A stretch of 64,000 nt of DNA from Agrobacterium cavarae (GCF_004310285.1 NZ_SISF01000022.1:1-64000); one strand, 5' to 3'; counted from the first letter of the stretch, positions 27,349-36,059 are shown. Notes: generated by a model from the letters alone, not told the origin. A program made the numbers and translations.

Positions 27349-27411
27349 ACGTGACTGTTTCTGGCGGCGCCAGGGATTTCGCGACATAGAACTCAAAAAA
27401 GGAGTGACGAC

Positions 27412-28275
27412 ATGAACAAGGTGTCGAGCGGCTGGTTGAGCGGCTTTATCGGAGTATTGATTTTCAGCGGATCGCTGCCAGCCACACGCCTTGCGGTGAC
27501 GGGTTTCGATCCCCTCTTCCTGACACTCGCTCGCGCCAGTATCGCCGGGCTGCTGGGAGCGGCACTTCTTCTTGCTTTTCGCCAGGCAAGGCCGGCGCGC
27601 AACGACGTGGTATCGCTCACGATCGTTTCACTCGGCGTTGTCGTCGGCTTTCCGCTTTTAACCGCGCTTGCGCTGAAGCACGTCACGTCCGCCCACTCGA
27701 TTGTATTTATCGGCCTTCTTCCCCTCGCTACCGCGATCTTTGCGGTGCTGCGTGGCGGTGAGCGACCCCGCCTGGCCTTCTGGCTGTTCTCCTGCCTTGG
27801 CAGCCTGCTGGTTGCGGGCTTTGCTGTCAGCCTCAATGGCGAGGGAAATCTTACCGGCGACCTGCTGATGGTCGCAGCGGTTCTTGTTTGTGGCTTGGGT
27901 TATGCGGAAGGTGCCGCGCTTTCGCGCCGGCTTGGTGGCTGGCAGGTAATTTCCTGGGCGCTGGTCATTTCATTGCCGGTCATGTTGCCGCTGGCGCTTT
28001 TTTCCATGCCCTCCACATGGAGCGGCATTGCCGCACCGGCCTGGGGCGGATTGGCTTACGTCTCGCTTTTCAGCATGCTGATCGGTTTCATCTTCTGGTA
28101 TCGCGGATTGGCGCTCGGCGGCATTGCCGCCGTCGGTCAACTCCAACTGCTGCAACCCTTTTTCGGTCTGTTGCTGGCTGCCACATTGCTCGGCGAGCCC
28201 GTCAGCCTCGCCATGCTGGCAGTCACGCTCGGCGTGGTCGCCTGCGTGGCGGGCGCGCGGAAGTTTGCGAAATAG
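27412..28275 (+). CDS. EamA (DMT superfamily) transporter
   Basis: A 287-residue inner-membrane protein with about ten transmembrane helices in two EamA repeats. The first repeat includes GFDPLFLTLARASIAGLLGAALL; the second ends in QLLQPFFGLLLAATLLGEP. EamA proteins usually export amino acids or other metabolites. The substrate is unknown, but the MocR regulator next door suggests an amino compound. The start follows AAGGAGTGAC. Confidence 0.92.
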   Translation: MNKVSSGWLSGFIGVLIFSGSLPATRLAVTGFDPLFLTLARASIAGLLGAALLLAFRQARPARNDVVSLTIVSLGVVVGFPLLTALALKHVTSAHSIVFIGLLPLATAIFAVLRGGERPRLAFWLFSCLGSLLVAGFAVSLNGEGNLTGDLLMVAAVLVCGLGYAEGAALSRRLGGWQVISWALVISLPVMLPLALFSMPSTWSGIAAPAWGGLAYVSLFSMLIGFIFWYRGLALGGIAAVGQLQLLQPFFGLLLAATLLGEPVSLAMLAVTLGVVACVAGARKFAK

Positions 28276-28284
28276 ACAGGAGGA

Positions 28285-29388
28285 TCAACCGTTACCGCCG
28301 CGACCGATCCAGCGGTGCCAGTCCTCTTCTCTGCCGTTGAAGACATTGAGATCGATCTTGCCTTCAACGCCGTGCGAGAGCCCGGAACCGGAATATTGCC
28401 AGAACAGCCACTTGCGATCTGGATAGACCCGCGACGGATGCTGGGCCACCGCACGCAGCCAGAAGGGGTAGTCGCGCAGCTCGCCGGACAGGTGATCCTT
28501 GTAGAAATCCGGTGCGGTATAGATGATCGGGCGCTTGCCGTAATGGCGCTCGAGCCTGTCCATGAAGACCTGCATCTTTTCCAGCACCTGGGCGCGGGAA
28601 AGCCGCATCTTGCAAGAGGATTCGCCGTTATATTCGACGTCGATCACCGGCGGCAGCGCGTCGGGATCTCTCGGCACGTTGCGAATGAACCAGTCCGCCT
28701 GATGGCTTGCCGGACGGCACCAATAGAAGAAGTGATAAGCGCCGCGGCGAACACCCGCCGCCTTTGCGCGCTCCCAGTTCGTCCGGAACATCGGGTCCAG
28801 ATGGTCACCGCCATCGGTTGCCTTGATGAAGGCAAAGTTGGCGCCGCGCGTTCTCAAACGCTCCCAGTCGATATTGGCCTGCCAGCGCGAGACATCGACG
28901 CCGTGAACTTCAAAATGCTTTGGTTGAACCCTGCCAAAATTGATCGGCTTGGCGTCGGAAAACGCCGGGCGAAACACGCGCGAGCGCGCGGACGATCCCG
29001 CACTCATGGCAACGCTGCCAGCCATCGCCAGTTGGACGGGCCTGTCCTGAGGAAGATTGACGCGGGCTTGGGGAACGACGGGAGGTGCTATGACCGGTTC
29101 TGGCCGCTGCTGCGTCGACATCTGCTTGTCAACGGCCGCGAAAGCGGGCGAGCCCGCCGGCATCGGTCCGCCCCATGCCAGGACTTCCTGATGCTGCTTG
29201 GTGTTGAGAGCCACTCTCTGATCGGTCTGTCCCACGCTGGCCTGCGGAACGGGGGCGGAAGGCGTAACGGAATTCGTCACCTCCTTCGAAGGCAGACCCG
29301 CCACCAGGGCGTCCGGCCCGGAATTAGAGGTACAGCCCGTAAGAGATAGGCAGGCGAGAACAAAAGCTGGCACTGTCGATCGACGCAT
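28285..29388 (-). CDS. GH25-family lysozyme-like lipoprotein
   Basis: A 367-residue lipoprotein. The N-terminal signal ends in lipobox LTGC, and a ~150-residue low-complexity linker rich in Pro, Ala, Ser and Gln follows. The GH25 muramidase domain starts at HGVDVSRWQANIDWERLR. Catalytic acidic residues are expected in DVSRW and VIDVEYNG, and the pattern FIKATDGGDHLDPMF also fits the family. It would cleave peptidoglycan, attached to a membrane. The start MRRSTVPAFVLACLSLTGC is preferred over an upstream frame. No holin, tail or integrase gene lies nearby, so it seems to be a housekeeping gene rather than phage cargo. Confidence 0.88.
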   Translation of the reverse strand: MRRSTVPAFVLACLSLTGCTSNSGPDALVAGLPSKEVTNSVTPSAPVPQASVGQTDQRVALNTKQHQEVLAWGGPMPAGSPAFAAVDKQMSTQQRPEPVIAPPVVPQARVNLPQDRPVQLAMAGSVAMSAGSSARSRVFRPAFSDAKPINFGRVQPKHFEVHGVDVSRWQANIDWERLRTRGANFAFIKATDGGDHLDPMFRTNWERAKAAGVRRGAYHFFYWCRPASHQADWFIRNVPRDPDALPPVIDVEYNGESSCKMRLSRAQVLEKMQVFMDRLERHYGKRPIIYTAPDFYKDHLSGELRDYPFWLRAVAQHPSRVYPDRKWLFWQYSGSGLSHGVEGKIDLNVFNGREEDWHRWIGRGGNG

Positions 29389-29409
29389 GTGAACCCGTAC
29401 GCAAAACAA

Positions 29410-29697
29410 AATCGGGACATGCGCAACTGCCGCCGGTCCTGATAACCAAAAGGTATGACTAACGGGAAATTATCAAAAAAGACTGAATCCAATCTTTACG
29501 ACCGGACGGACCTTATGCGGGTAAAAAGCGGCGTGTCTCAACTTTGCGTGAGGAGCCCGTCATCTAAAGTGTGTCGCGATCTTTCAGATGCGCCCATACG
29601 CTTTGGGGCCTTGTTCCACAGCATGTCGTTCTCACAAAACCGATCCACGCTTTTGCGTGGACCATGCTTTAACGGATGAACAGCCGGTTCCGCTGGG
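29410..29697. other. 288-base intergenic region without a gene
   Basis: Lies between the divergent-from-nothing 5' side of the GH25 gene and the 3' end of the PBP1A gene. It contains the GH25 promoter region and, near its end, a family B palindromic repeat (29619-29669). No reading frame with a plausible ribosome site was found. Confidence 0.5.
29619..29669 (-). repeat. Palindromic intergenic repeat, family B, copy 1
   Basis: GCATGTCGTT... to ...GTGGACCATGC with an internal CAAAACCG block, read in the opposite orientation to the copy at 41007-41051. It lies 29 bases beyond the 3' end of the minus-strand PBP1A gene. Confidence 0.65.
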
Positions 29698-32013
29698 TCA
29701 GTTGCCCATCAGGATATCAAGGAGCGTCGTCTGCTTTGGCCCGCTCTGTCGCGGTGGTGCGCCTCCGCCGATATCCGCAGGCGGTACCGGTCCACCTGAT
29801 TGCTGAGGCGGATAGGCTTGCTGCGGATACTCCGACGGTGGTGCTGGCACCGTGCCTGCGGTTTGCTCCGCACCCACGGGTGCGGGCGGATAATCCGTCG
29901 GTGTTGGGGCAGAGCCGCCGCCCAGCGCATTGGAGATGATATCGCCGATCGTCGCTGGAGCCTGCGGGCTTTGCGCCATGGGTTGGCCGATTTCCTGCCC
30001 GCCATAGGCCCCAAGCCCAAAGAGCGGTGATGGCGACAGGCCACTATGGGCCGCCGTCATGAAATCCTTCCAGGCCTTGGCCGGCAAGCCGCCGCCCGTC
30101 ACCTTCTTCATCGACGTGCCGTCATCATTGCCGAACCAGACGCCGGTGGTCAGTTGGCTGGTGTAGCCGACGAAAAGCGCATCCCGGAAAGACTGCGTCG
30201 TGCCGGATTTGCCCGCCGCCTGCCAACCTTTGAGACGCGCAGCCTTGCCGGTGCCCTCATTGATGACGCCGGTCAGCATGCCGTTCATCGTCGCGGCGAT
30301 GCCCTCATCCAGAACGCGGGGCGGGTTGTCGTATTTGTTCTCGTATAGAACCTTGCCGTCGGCATCGGTGATGCGCTTGACGATATGCGGCGTTGCCTTG
30401 AAGCCACCATTCATCATCGGCGCATAGGCCGAGGTCAGCTCCAGCAACGACACTTCGGACGTGCCGAGCGCAATCGAGGCATTGGCCTGAAGGTCGGATT
30501 CAATGCCCATCCGGTGCGCCACCTGCGTAACCTTGTTGGGACCGACTTCCATGACGAGTTGGGCCGCAATCGTGTTCAGCGAATTGGCGATCGCGGTGGC
30601 AAGCGTCACTTCGCCGCGATATTTCTGATCGTAATTTTCCGGCGTCCAGTTGCCGATCCGGACCGGCGCATCGTTACGCACCGAGTTGGGTGTCAGGCCG
30701 AATTCGAGAGCGGCAATATAAACGAAGGGCTTGAAGGCGGAGCCTGGCTGGCGCTTCGCCTTGGTGGCGCGGTTGAACTGGCTTTCGGCATAATCGGCAC
30801 CACCGACGACGGCGCGGACGGCACCCGAGCCGTCCATCGACACGAGCGCGGCCTGCGAGGCACCGAGCTTCTTGCCTTCGCTCTTCAGCACGTCGTTGAG
30901 CGCCTTTTCGGCATCCTTCTCAAGAGTGAGGTCGATCGTGGTGTCGATCGTCAGATCCTGCTTCACGTCGCCGATGAGACTTTTGACCTCATCCATCACC
31001 ATGTCGGCCGCGTAGTGCTCGGCACCCGACCAGAAGCGCTTCGCCTTGGTGGGCGGCTGGGACATGGCAGTCTTGATCTCGTCTTCGGAGATGAAGCCGA
31101 CATCGCGCATGGACTGCAGTACCACCTGCGCACGCTCTTCCGCCGCTTGTGGGTCACGCGCAGGAGACAGGCGCGATGGCGCCTTCAGGAGCCCTGCCAG
31201 CATCGCCGCTTCGCCAAGGTTCACATCACGTGCCGACTTGTTGAAGTATCGGCGCGAGGCGGCCTCGACGCCATAGGCGTTCGAACCGAAATAGACGCGG
31301 TTCAGATACATCGCGAGAATCTGGTCCTTGGTGTATGTCTGCTCCAGCCAGATGGCGAGCAGCGCTTCCTGGATCTTGCGCTCCAGCGTCTGCTCCGGAG
31401 AGAGGAACAGGTTCTTGGCCAATTGCTGCGTCAGGGTCGAACCGCCCTGAACCGTGCGACCATGAAGAAGATTGGTGACCACTGCGCGCCCGAGGCCCAG
31501 CGGATCGACGCCGAAATGGGAGTAGAAACGCCGATCCTCGATGGCAATCACCGCCTGCGGGATATAGGGCGACATGTCCTCAAGCGACAAAGCCTCACCG
31601 CCCGTCGTGCCTCTATTGGCCAGAACCGTGCCATCGACGGCAACGATCTTCAGGTTCGGCGGGCGTTCGGGAATGGCCCATGTGCTGGCGCTCGGCATGC
31701 GCGCGCCATAATAGATGACGACGCCAGCCACCGCGATGCCGCCCCAGATGCCAAGCACGATGCACCAGTAGAAAATCCTGCGGAAAAAGCCGGTAATGCC
31801 GCCGCGCTCGCGCGTCTCACGTCTTGATTTCGATTTCGAAGGTTTGCTTCCGCGCTTTTTCGGCGGCGGTGCATCGGAAGGACCAGACTTCCGGCCACCA
31901 CCATTGGTGCCGGCAACGCGATCACTGGCATCAAGACGCAGGTCGTCGCCGGAATCGTGAAAATCCCCAAAAGAAGGTTCAACTCTCTGGCGTGATTTTC
32001 CACTACCTGCCAT
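29698..32013 (-). CDS. Penicillin-binding protein 1A (class A, bifunctional)
   Basis: Peptidoglycan synthase with glycosyltransferase and transpeptidase activities. The 771-residue product has a basic cytoplasmic N-terminal stretch and one membrane helix (about residues 75-100). The GT51 domain shows EDRRFYSHFGVDPLGLGRA and GGSTLTQQLAKNLF. The transpeptidase domain has GSAFKPF (active Ser and Lys), an ANSLNT SxN motif and KSGTT. The last ~90 residues are Pro/Gln-rich, a disordered tail. A YbaK-type gene lies upstream on the same strand, 140 bases away. Confidence 0.95.
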   Translation of the reverse strand: MAGSGKSRQRVEPSFGDFHDSGDDLRLDASDRVAGTNGGGRKSGPSDAPPPKKRGSKPSKSKSRRETRERGGITGFFRRIFYWCIVLGIWGGIAVAGVVIYYGARMPSASTWAIPERPPNLKIVAVDGTVLANRGTTGGEALSLEDMSPYIPQAVIAIEDRRFYSHFGVDPLGLGRAVVTNLLHGRTVQGGSTLTQQLAKNLFLSPEQTLERKIQEALLAIWLEQTYTKDQILAMYLNRVYFGSNAYGVEAASRRYFNKSARDVNLGEAAMLAGLLKAPSRLSPARDPQAAEERAQVVLQSMRDVGFISEDEIKTAMSQPPTKAKRFWSGAEHYAADMVMDEVKSLIGDVKQDLTIDTTIDLTLEKDAEKALNDVLKSEGKKLGASQAALVSMDGSGAVRAVVGGADYAESQFNRATKAKRQPGSAFKPFVYIAALEFGLTPNSVRNDAPVRIGNWTPENYDQKYRGEVTLATAIANSLNTIAAQLVMEVGPNKVTQVAHRMGIESDLQANASIALGTSEVSLLELTSAYAPMMNGGFKATPHIVKRITDADGKVLYENKYDNPPRVLDEGIAATMNGMLTGVINEGTGKAARLKGWQAAGKSGTTQSFRDALFVGYTSQLTTGVWFGNDDGTSMKKVTGGGLPAKAWKDFMTAAHSGLSPSPLFGLGAYGGQEIGQPMAQSPQAPATIGDIISNALGGGSAPTPTDYPPAPVGAEQTAGTVPAPPSEYPQQAYPPQQSGGPVPPADIGGGAPPRQSGPKQTTLLDILMGN

Positions 32014-32152
32014 CTGTCAGAAACTGCTCCGTGATAATGATGCCGCGACGGACATGCTGTCATTCAACACATGTCCCGTTGAAGCTTAAATGCGGCGATT
32101 TAAGGTGGCGTTAAGGCCCAGAGCCCCTCACATTGGTGTCACCGCGCCCCGC

Positions 32153-32611
32153 TTACTGGCAGACGTCGACCCATTCGGCCTTTGTCAATTGCACCAGCCG
32201 CTCGGGCGAGATGCGCACGGCGGCATTGATGGCACCCGCTGCAGGAACGACCTCGGCGTAATTCTTGAGCGACACATCGCAATAGACCGGTAGATCGGAT
32301 GGCAGGCCGAAAGGGCAGACGCCACCAACGGGATGGCTCGTCACCTCAACTACCTCTTCGGCACCCAGCATGCGTGGCTTTGCAGCAAATCGACCCCGGA
32401 ATTTGCAATTGTCGAGACGCTTCATGCCAGCCGTCACCACCAGCAGAATGGTATCACCCGCCTTGAGGCAAATGGTCTTGGCAATCTGATCGGGATCAAC
32501 GTCATGCGCCTCGGCTGCCAGCGCCACTGTCGCGGAACTGGTCTCGGTCTCCAGCACCTTGATCTCTGGGGCATGGGTTGCGAAAAAATCTTGGACGGAA
32601 CGAAGGCTCAT
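32153..32611 (-). CDS. YbaK/ProX-family aminoacyl-tRNA deacylase
   Basis: A 152-residue single-domain editing protein that hydrolyses mischarged tRNA (YbaK, ProXp). The pattern LAAEAHDVDPDQIAKTICLKAGD is the N-terminal half with the conserved Lys. GGVCPFGLP is the typical central loop. The C-terminal AAVRISPERLVQLTKAEW fits the fold. Whether it prefers Cys-tRNA(Pro) or Ala-tRNA(Pro) is not decidable. The ATG at 32611 is preferred over an in-frame TTG six bases upstream. Confidence 0.9.
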   Translation of the reverse strand: MSLRSVQDFFATHAPEIKVLETETSSATVALAAEAHDVDPDQIAKTICLKAGDTILLVVTAGMKRLDNCKFRGRFAAKPRMLGAEEVVEVTSHPVGGVCPFGLPSDLPVYCDVSLKNYAEVVPAAGAINAAVRISPERLVQLTKAEWVDVCQ

Positions 32612-32706
32612 GCGCAATCTTTAGGCGCACTTGGTGCTGAAGGCAATGGGACAGGCCCTAGCTATGCAATTTACGCAATGCTGCGCTGCAATGATATGTC
32701 TGTTTT

Positions 32707-32851
32707 CGAACGGGAACTCCTGTATCTTGCAAGCATCGAAGCGACGCACTCCTCCTCCCAGCGTCGCCCGATTGGACTGACAGCACTCCTCCTCCCAGTT
32801 GTCAGTCAGTTTTAAAAACCCGGCGCACCTCCTCCCGCGCCGGGTTTTTTA
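32707..32851 (+). ncRNA. Three-hairpin CCUCCUCCC small RNA (cuckoo/CcsR-like)
   Basis: Three successive hairpins each display a CUCCUCCC core in the loop. Hairpin 1 has stem GCGACGC/GCGTCGC (32741-32747/32761-32767), hairpin 2 has GACTGACA/TGTCAGTC (32775-32782/32800-32807), and hairpin 3 has AACCCGGCGC/GCGCCGGGTT (32817-32826/32837-32846) followed by TTTTTT, a Rho-independent terminator. The repeated anti-Shine-Dalgarno-like loop is the hallmark of alphaproteobacterial CCUCCUCCC-type RNAs. The 5' end is a guess; a weak TTTACG/GATATG promoter would start it near 32707. It should act by base pairing with ribosome-binding regions of mRNAs. Confidence 0.82.
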
Positions 32852-33175
32852 TTGCCTGAATGGCAACCTCCTTCGCGCACACCATCATTCGACGCGCCGG
32901 AATTTCGTCTTGAAGAGCGCGATTTTGTCCTTGCGCATTCAGAGTGCTGCGAACGGCTCTACTGAAAATCGTCCGTGAGATTTGTCGCAAAACCATGCTT
33001 GAGGGAAACTTGACTTATTTGCTTCCTCGCCCTACTTCTCTCGCATCGATATTTGTTTGACGACCAGAGCTTCGGCGTTCCAAAAACGCACAGACGATCT
33101 TTCTTTCCTTCAAATTCGACCAACACCGCGCTGATTCTCAGCGCAAAAGTAATACGCCAACGGAAGGAACTCGTT

Positions 33176-33385
33176 ATGGCTACTGGTACAGTTAAGTGGT
33201 TCAACGCAACCAAGGGCTACGGCTTCATTCAGCCTGATGACGGCGCACAGGACGTGTTCGTACACATCTCTGCAGTCGAGCGCGCTGGCATGAGCGGTCT
33301 CAAGGACGGTCAGAAGATCTCCTACGAACTCGTTCAGGACCGTCGTTCTGGCAAGATGTCTGCCGACAGCATCGTTGCTGCCTAA
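33176..33385 (+). CDS. Cold-shock protein (CspA family)
   Basis: A 69-residue single cold-shock domain that binds single-stranded RNA/DNA. RNP1 is KGYGFIQP and RNP2 is VFVHISAVE. The true start [16 protein letters not shown] follows GGAAGGA; a long upstream frame is leader. The region upstream (from the sRNA end) is over 300 bases without a gene and could hold a long 5' leader, typical for cold-shock mRNAs. A terminator follows. Confidence 0.95.
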   Translation: MATGTVKWFNATKGYGFIQPDDGAQDVFVHISAVERAGMSGLKDGQKISYELVQDRRSGKMSADSIVAA

Positions 33386-33420
33386 TTACGATTTGGCTGG
33401 TTCGTCCAGCCTGTCAGCTG

Positions 33421-33456
33421 AAAAGCCGGGACCTCGCGTTCCGGCTTTTTGTTTTT
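33421..33456 (+). terminator. Terminator of the cold-shock gene
   Basis: AAAAGCCGG/CCGGCTTTT stem with a GACCTCGCGTT-type loop followed by T residues, 36 bases after the cspA-like stop. Confidence 0.8.
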
Positions 33457-33579
33457 GACGCCCGCTGCAATTAATCTCGGGCTGGCCTTGTAAAAGACAT
33501 GATGCGTACCGATATAGGGTTCATCAGTGTTACAGCAGTTCCCGATGAGGCTTTGATGAGCCGCCGCGTTGTACCCTCG

Positions 33580-33594
33580 TTAATGAAAAATTAA
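33580..33594. promoter_or_regulatory. CtrA-type box TTAA-N7-TTAA
   Basis: TTAA-TGAAAAA-TTAA followed by CC, matching the CtrA consensus TTAA-N7-TTAA. It lies 30 bases before an ATG with a strong ribosome site (33624) and 127 bases before a plus-strand terminator, which marks a small transcription unit. Confidence 0.5.
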
Positions 33595-33599
33595 CCTAG

Positions 33600-33752
33600 G
33601 CGCGCAATGATGAAAGGGAAGACATGAGCGACAGCCAAAAAGCTGGCGCCGTGCTGAGACACATACCGTTTTGCACTTTGACCACGGATGTACTGGCACT
33701 GATCGCACAAACGGGAATGAAAGGTCGGGCTTGCCCGGCCTTTTTGTTTTTT
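33600..33752 (+). ncRNA. Candidate small transcription unit ending in a terminator
   Basis: A plus-strand Rho-independent terminator (AAGGTCGGGC/GCCCGGCCTT then TTTTTG, 33721-33752) has no annotated plus-strand gene before it after the cold-shock terminator. Something must be transcribed toward it. A CtrA-type box precedes it at 33580. A 53-codon open frame at 33624-33785 begins after GAAAGGGAAG but runs through the terminator, so the transcript may be an RNA rather than a message. The boundaries are approximate. Confidence 0.4.
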
Positions 33753-33814
33753 GGAGTTTCGGCTCCCGTGGAGCAGTGCCGCTAAAGCGCGGCACTGCCT
33801 TTTCCCAACCTCGA

Positions 33815-35206
33815 CTACTTCGCACTCAAGGCCGACAGAACCCGCACCCAGGAACGCGTGCCCTTGTGGAAGGACTTCAACTCGTACTTCTCATTGGGCG
33901 AGTGAATGCGGTCGTCGGTGAGGCCGAAGCCAATCATCAGCGAATCCATGCCAAGCATCTTCTGGAAGTCGCCGACAATCGGGATCGACCCGCCCATGCC
34001 GATGACCACGGCGGGCTTTGCCCATTCATCCGAAAGCGCCGACTTTGCCTTGGTCAAGGCCGGCGAATCATAGGACAGATGGATGGCCGGTGAGCCGCCA
34101 TGCTCGTGGAACTCGACCGAGCAATCCGCCGGGATCTTTGAGCGCACATAGGCGCGGAAGCTTTCGCGGATCGCAGCCGGGTCCTGGCGGCCGACGAGGC
34201 GGAAGGAAACCTTTGCAGAGGCTTTGGCGGCGATAACGGTCTTGAAGCCCTCGCCTGTATAACCGCCGGTGATGCCGTTGACTTCCGCCGTTGGGCGCGC
34301 CCAAGTCAGTTCGAGGACGGAGCGTCCCTTCTCACCTGCTGGAATGGACAGACCGACTTCGCCGAGGAAGGATTCGGCTGTTCGGCCGAGGTTGTCCCAG
34401 GATGCCTTGATGTTGGCCGGCGTTTCCTCAACGCCATCATAGAAGCCGGGCAAGGTCACGCGTCCCGTCTCATCATGCAGACCGGCGAGAATATCGGTCA
34501 GAATATGGATCGGGTTGGCAGCAGCACCACCGAAGAGGCCGGAATGCAGATCGCGATCGGCAGCGGTGATGACGATTTCCTCACCGACGAGGCCGCGCAG
34601 CGCTGCGGCAATCGCCGGCGTCTCGTGATCCCACATGCTGGTGTCGCAGACCAGAGCGTAATCGGCTTTCAACTCATTCGAATTGGCGTCCAGGAATGGC
34701 TTGAGCGACGGCGAACCGGATTCCTCTTCGCCTTCGAAGAGAATGGTGACGCGGATCGGCAGCGAACCGCTGACCTGCTTATAGGCCCGGCACGCCTCGA
34801 CGAAGGTCATCAACTGCCCCTTGTCATCCGACGTTCCACGGCCCGAAATCACCTGTCGACCCTCACCGATATCTTTCAGCTTGGCATCGAAGGGATCGTC
34901 CTGCCACAGATCGATCGGATCGACAGGCTGGACGTCGTAGTGGCCGTAAAACAGCACATGCGGCGCGTCGGCGGTTGCGCCATCATGATGCGCGACCACC
35001 ATGGGGTGACCGGCGGTATCACGGATCGACGCGTCGAAACCGATGCTCGTCAGATCGCGCACCAGCCACTCGGCGGCCTTGCGGCATTCCGTCTTATAGG
35101 CTGGATCGGTGGAGATGGACTTGATGCGGACGAGTTCGAAAAGTCTCTCAAGGCTGGAGGGAAGATTGTCGTCAACCGCCGAGAGAACGGGGGAAATATC
35201 TGTCAT
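33815..35206 (-). CDS. M20-family dipeptidase/peptidase
   Basis: A 463-residue zinc peptidase of the M20 family. Zinc and catalytic residues are seen in VLFYGHYDVQP (His, Asp) and FEGEEESGSPSL (catalytic Glu then Glu ligand), with further ligand blocks downstream including a C-terminal His region. The dimerisation domain lies in the middle (residues about 205-345). Family members cut dipeptides or N-acyl amino acids; the exact substrate is not assignable. The gene stands alone on the minus strand, with a 183-base gap to the MarR gene. Confidence 0.9.
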   Translation of the reverse strand: MTDISPVLSAVDDNLPSSLERLFELVRIKSISTDPAYKTECRKAAEWLVRDLTSIGFDASIRDTAGHPMVVAHHDGATADAPHVLFYGHYDVQPVDPIDLWQDDPFDAKLKDIGEGRQVISGRGTSDDKGQLMTFVEACRAYKQVSGSLPIRVTILFEGEEESGSPSLKPFLDANSNELKADYALVCDTSMWDHETPAIAAALRGLVGEEIVITAADRDLHSGLFGGAAANPIHILTDILAGLHDETGRVTLPGFYDGVEETPANIKASWDNLGRTAESFLGEVGLSIPAGEKGRSVLELTWARPTAEVNGITGGYTGEGFKTVIAAKASAKVSFRLVGRQDPAAIRESFRAYVRSKIPADCSVEFHEHGGSPAIHLSYDSPALTKAKSALSDEWAKPAVVIGMGGSIPIVGDFQKMLGMDSLMIGFGLTDDRIHSPNEKYELKSFHKGTRSWVRVLSALSAK

Positions 35207-35389
35207 TGCATGATCCTGTCATGTCTGGCCTGTCACGTGTGGAGCGCCAGTCATCATTTCACTGAGCAAGGCGGGTTCCACCTCTTTAAATCTCCGCAAA
35301 GGCGTGACGACGACAGCAATGGTCATCGCGCCAATGCGCCAGATGGCAGGACGATAGAGCAAATATGAGACGGTTTCGAGCCGGAAAAC

Positions 35390-35845
35390 TTACTTTTCCG
35401 ATTTAGCCACGCTGATGGCGCGGCTCATATATTCCAGCAGCAATTGCCGCTCGAACTTCAAGAGATCCTTGAGAAGCGCCTCTTCCGTTTCTTTCGATGC
35501 GGCAATGGCGGCCTCTTCAAGCGCGGCACCTTTTTCCGTCAATGTGATGATCTGCGAACGGCGATCTGTCGGGTGGGGTTGGCGCTCAATCAGCCCGTCA
35601 CGCGCCATGCGCGCCAGCGTGTTGGCAAGTGTCGCCTGTTCGATATCGACCCTGTCGAGCAATTGACGCTGCGTCAGCCCATCTTCCTGCCAGAGTTCCA
35701 GCAGGACAGGAAATTGGCCGGGCGAGAAGCCGAGGGCACCGGTACGCTTCAGCAGAGCCTGGGAAAAACCCTTGGCCAGTTGCGCCGCGAGATAGGCTGC
35801 AGAGTCCTGTCGAGAAAATCCCATCGGGCACATCGTCCGGATCAT
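35390..35845 (-). CDS. MarR-family transcriptional regulator
   Basis: A 151-residue winged-helix regulator. The recognition helix is in VDIEQATLANTLARMARDGLIERQPHPTDRRSQ, the wing DRRSQIITLTEKG is canonical and helices flank both ends for dimerisation. Three in-frame ATGs (35845, 35833, 35824) lie near the start without a clear ribosome site, so the true start is uncertain within seven codons. A near-palindrome (ACATATCG/CGATGT) just upstream at about 35850-35866 could be its operator. Its target is not evident. Confidence 0.88.
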   Translation of the reverse strand: MIRTMCPMGFSRQDSAAYLAAQLAKGFSQALLKRTGALGFSPGQFPVLLELWQEDGLTQRQLLDRVDIEQATLANTLARMARDGLIERQPHPTDRRSQIITLTEKGAALEEAAIAASKETEEALLKDLLKFERQLLLEYMSRAISVAKSEK

Positions 35846-35909
35846 TTACATATCGTGCGATGTAGACGGTCATGCTTTCGCGAAGCATGCGGGTAGGCCC
35901 ATTTGCGCA

Positions 35910-36055
35910 AAAGAAAACCGCCATGACCGGGAGGGGACGGTCATGGCGGCATATTGAGGGACAAAGGCCCGGAGAGGGGGAAAGGCCTTTGTCCGGTCTG
36001 ACGCGGCGGGGGACGAGCCAGCTATCAGACTACGGCGTGATCAGTCGCCGTCCTC
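35910..36055 (-). ncRNA. Minus-strand small RNA with C-rich loops next to polA
   Basis: On the minus strand the gap between the membrane-protein gene and marR shows a string of hairpins. One is a GTCTGA/TCAGAC stem with loop CTCGTCCCCCGCC. Another is a perfect 11-base stem GGACAAAGGCC/GGCCTTTGTCC (plus 35959-35969/35984-35994) with a CCCCCTCTCC loop. The last is a perfect 11-base stem CCGCCATGACC/GGTCATGGCGG with a GTCCCCTCCC loop, then TTTTCTTTT as terminator. Upstream CTTGAAA-N14-CCTCATTT looks like a sigma-32-type promoter. Its ~145-base size and place beside polA resemble the alpha-r7 (Smr7C) type of S. meliloti as I recall it. It would be a base-pairing riboregulator. Confidence 0.75.
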
Positions 36056-36059
36056 TAAG

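Noticed and set aside
28285..29388. Prophage remnant suggested by the lysozyme-like gene
   Set aside because: No integrase, tail, holin or tRNA-edge repeats are present; neighbours are core genes.
32333..32815. Plus-strand frame of about 160 codons overlapping YbaK and the small RNA
   Set aside because: It overlaps a conserved minus-strand gene and then runs into two hairpins; no protein similarity is evident.
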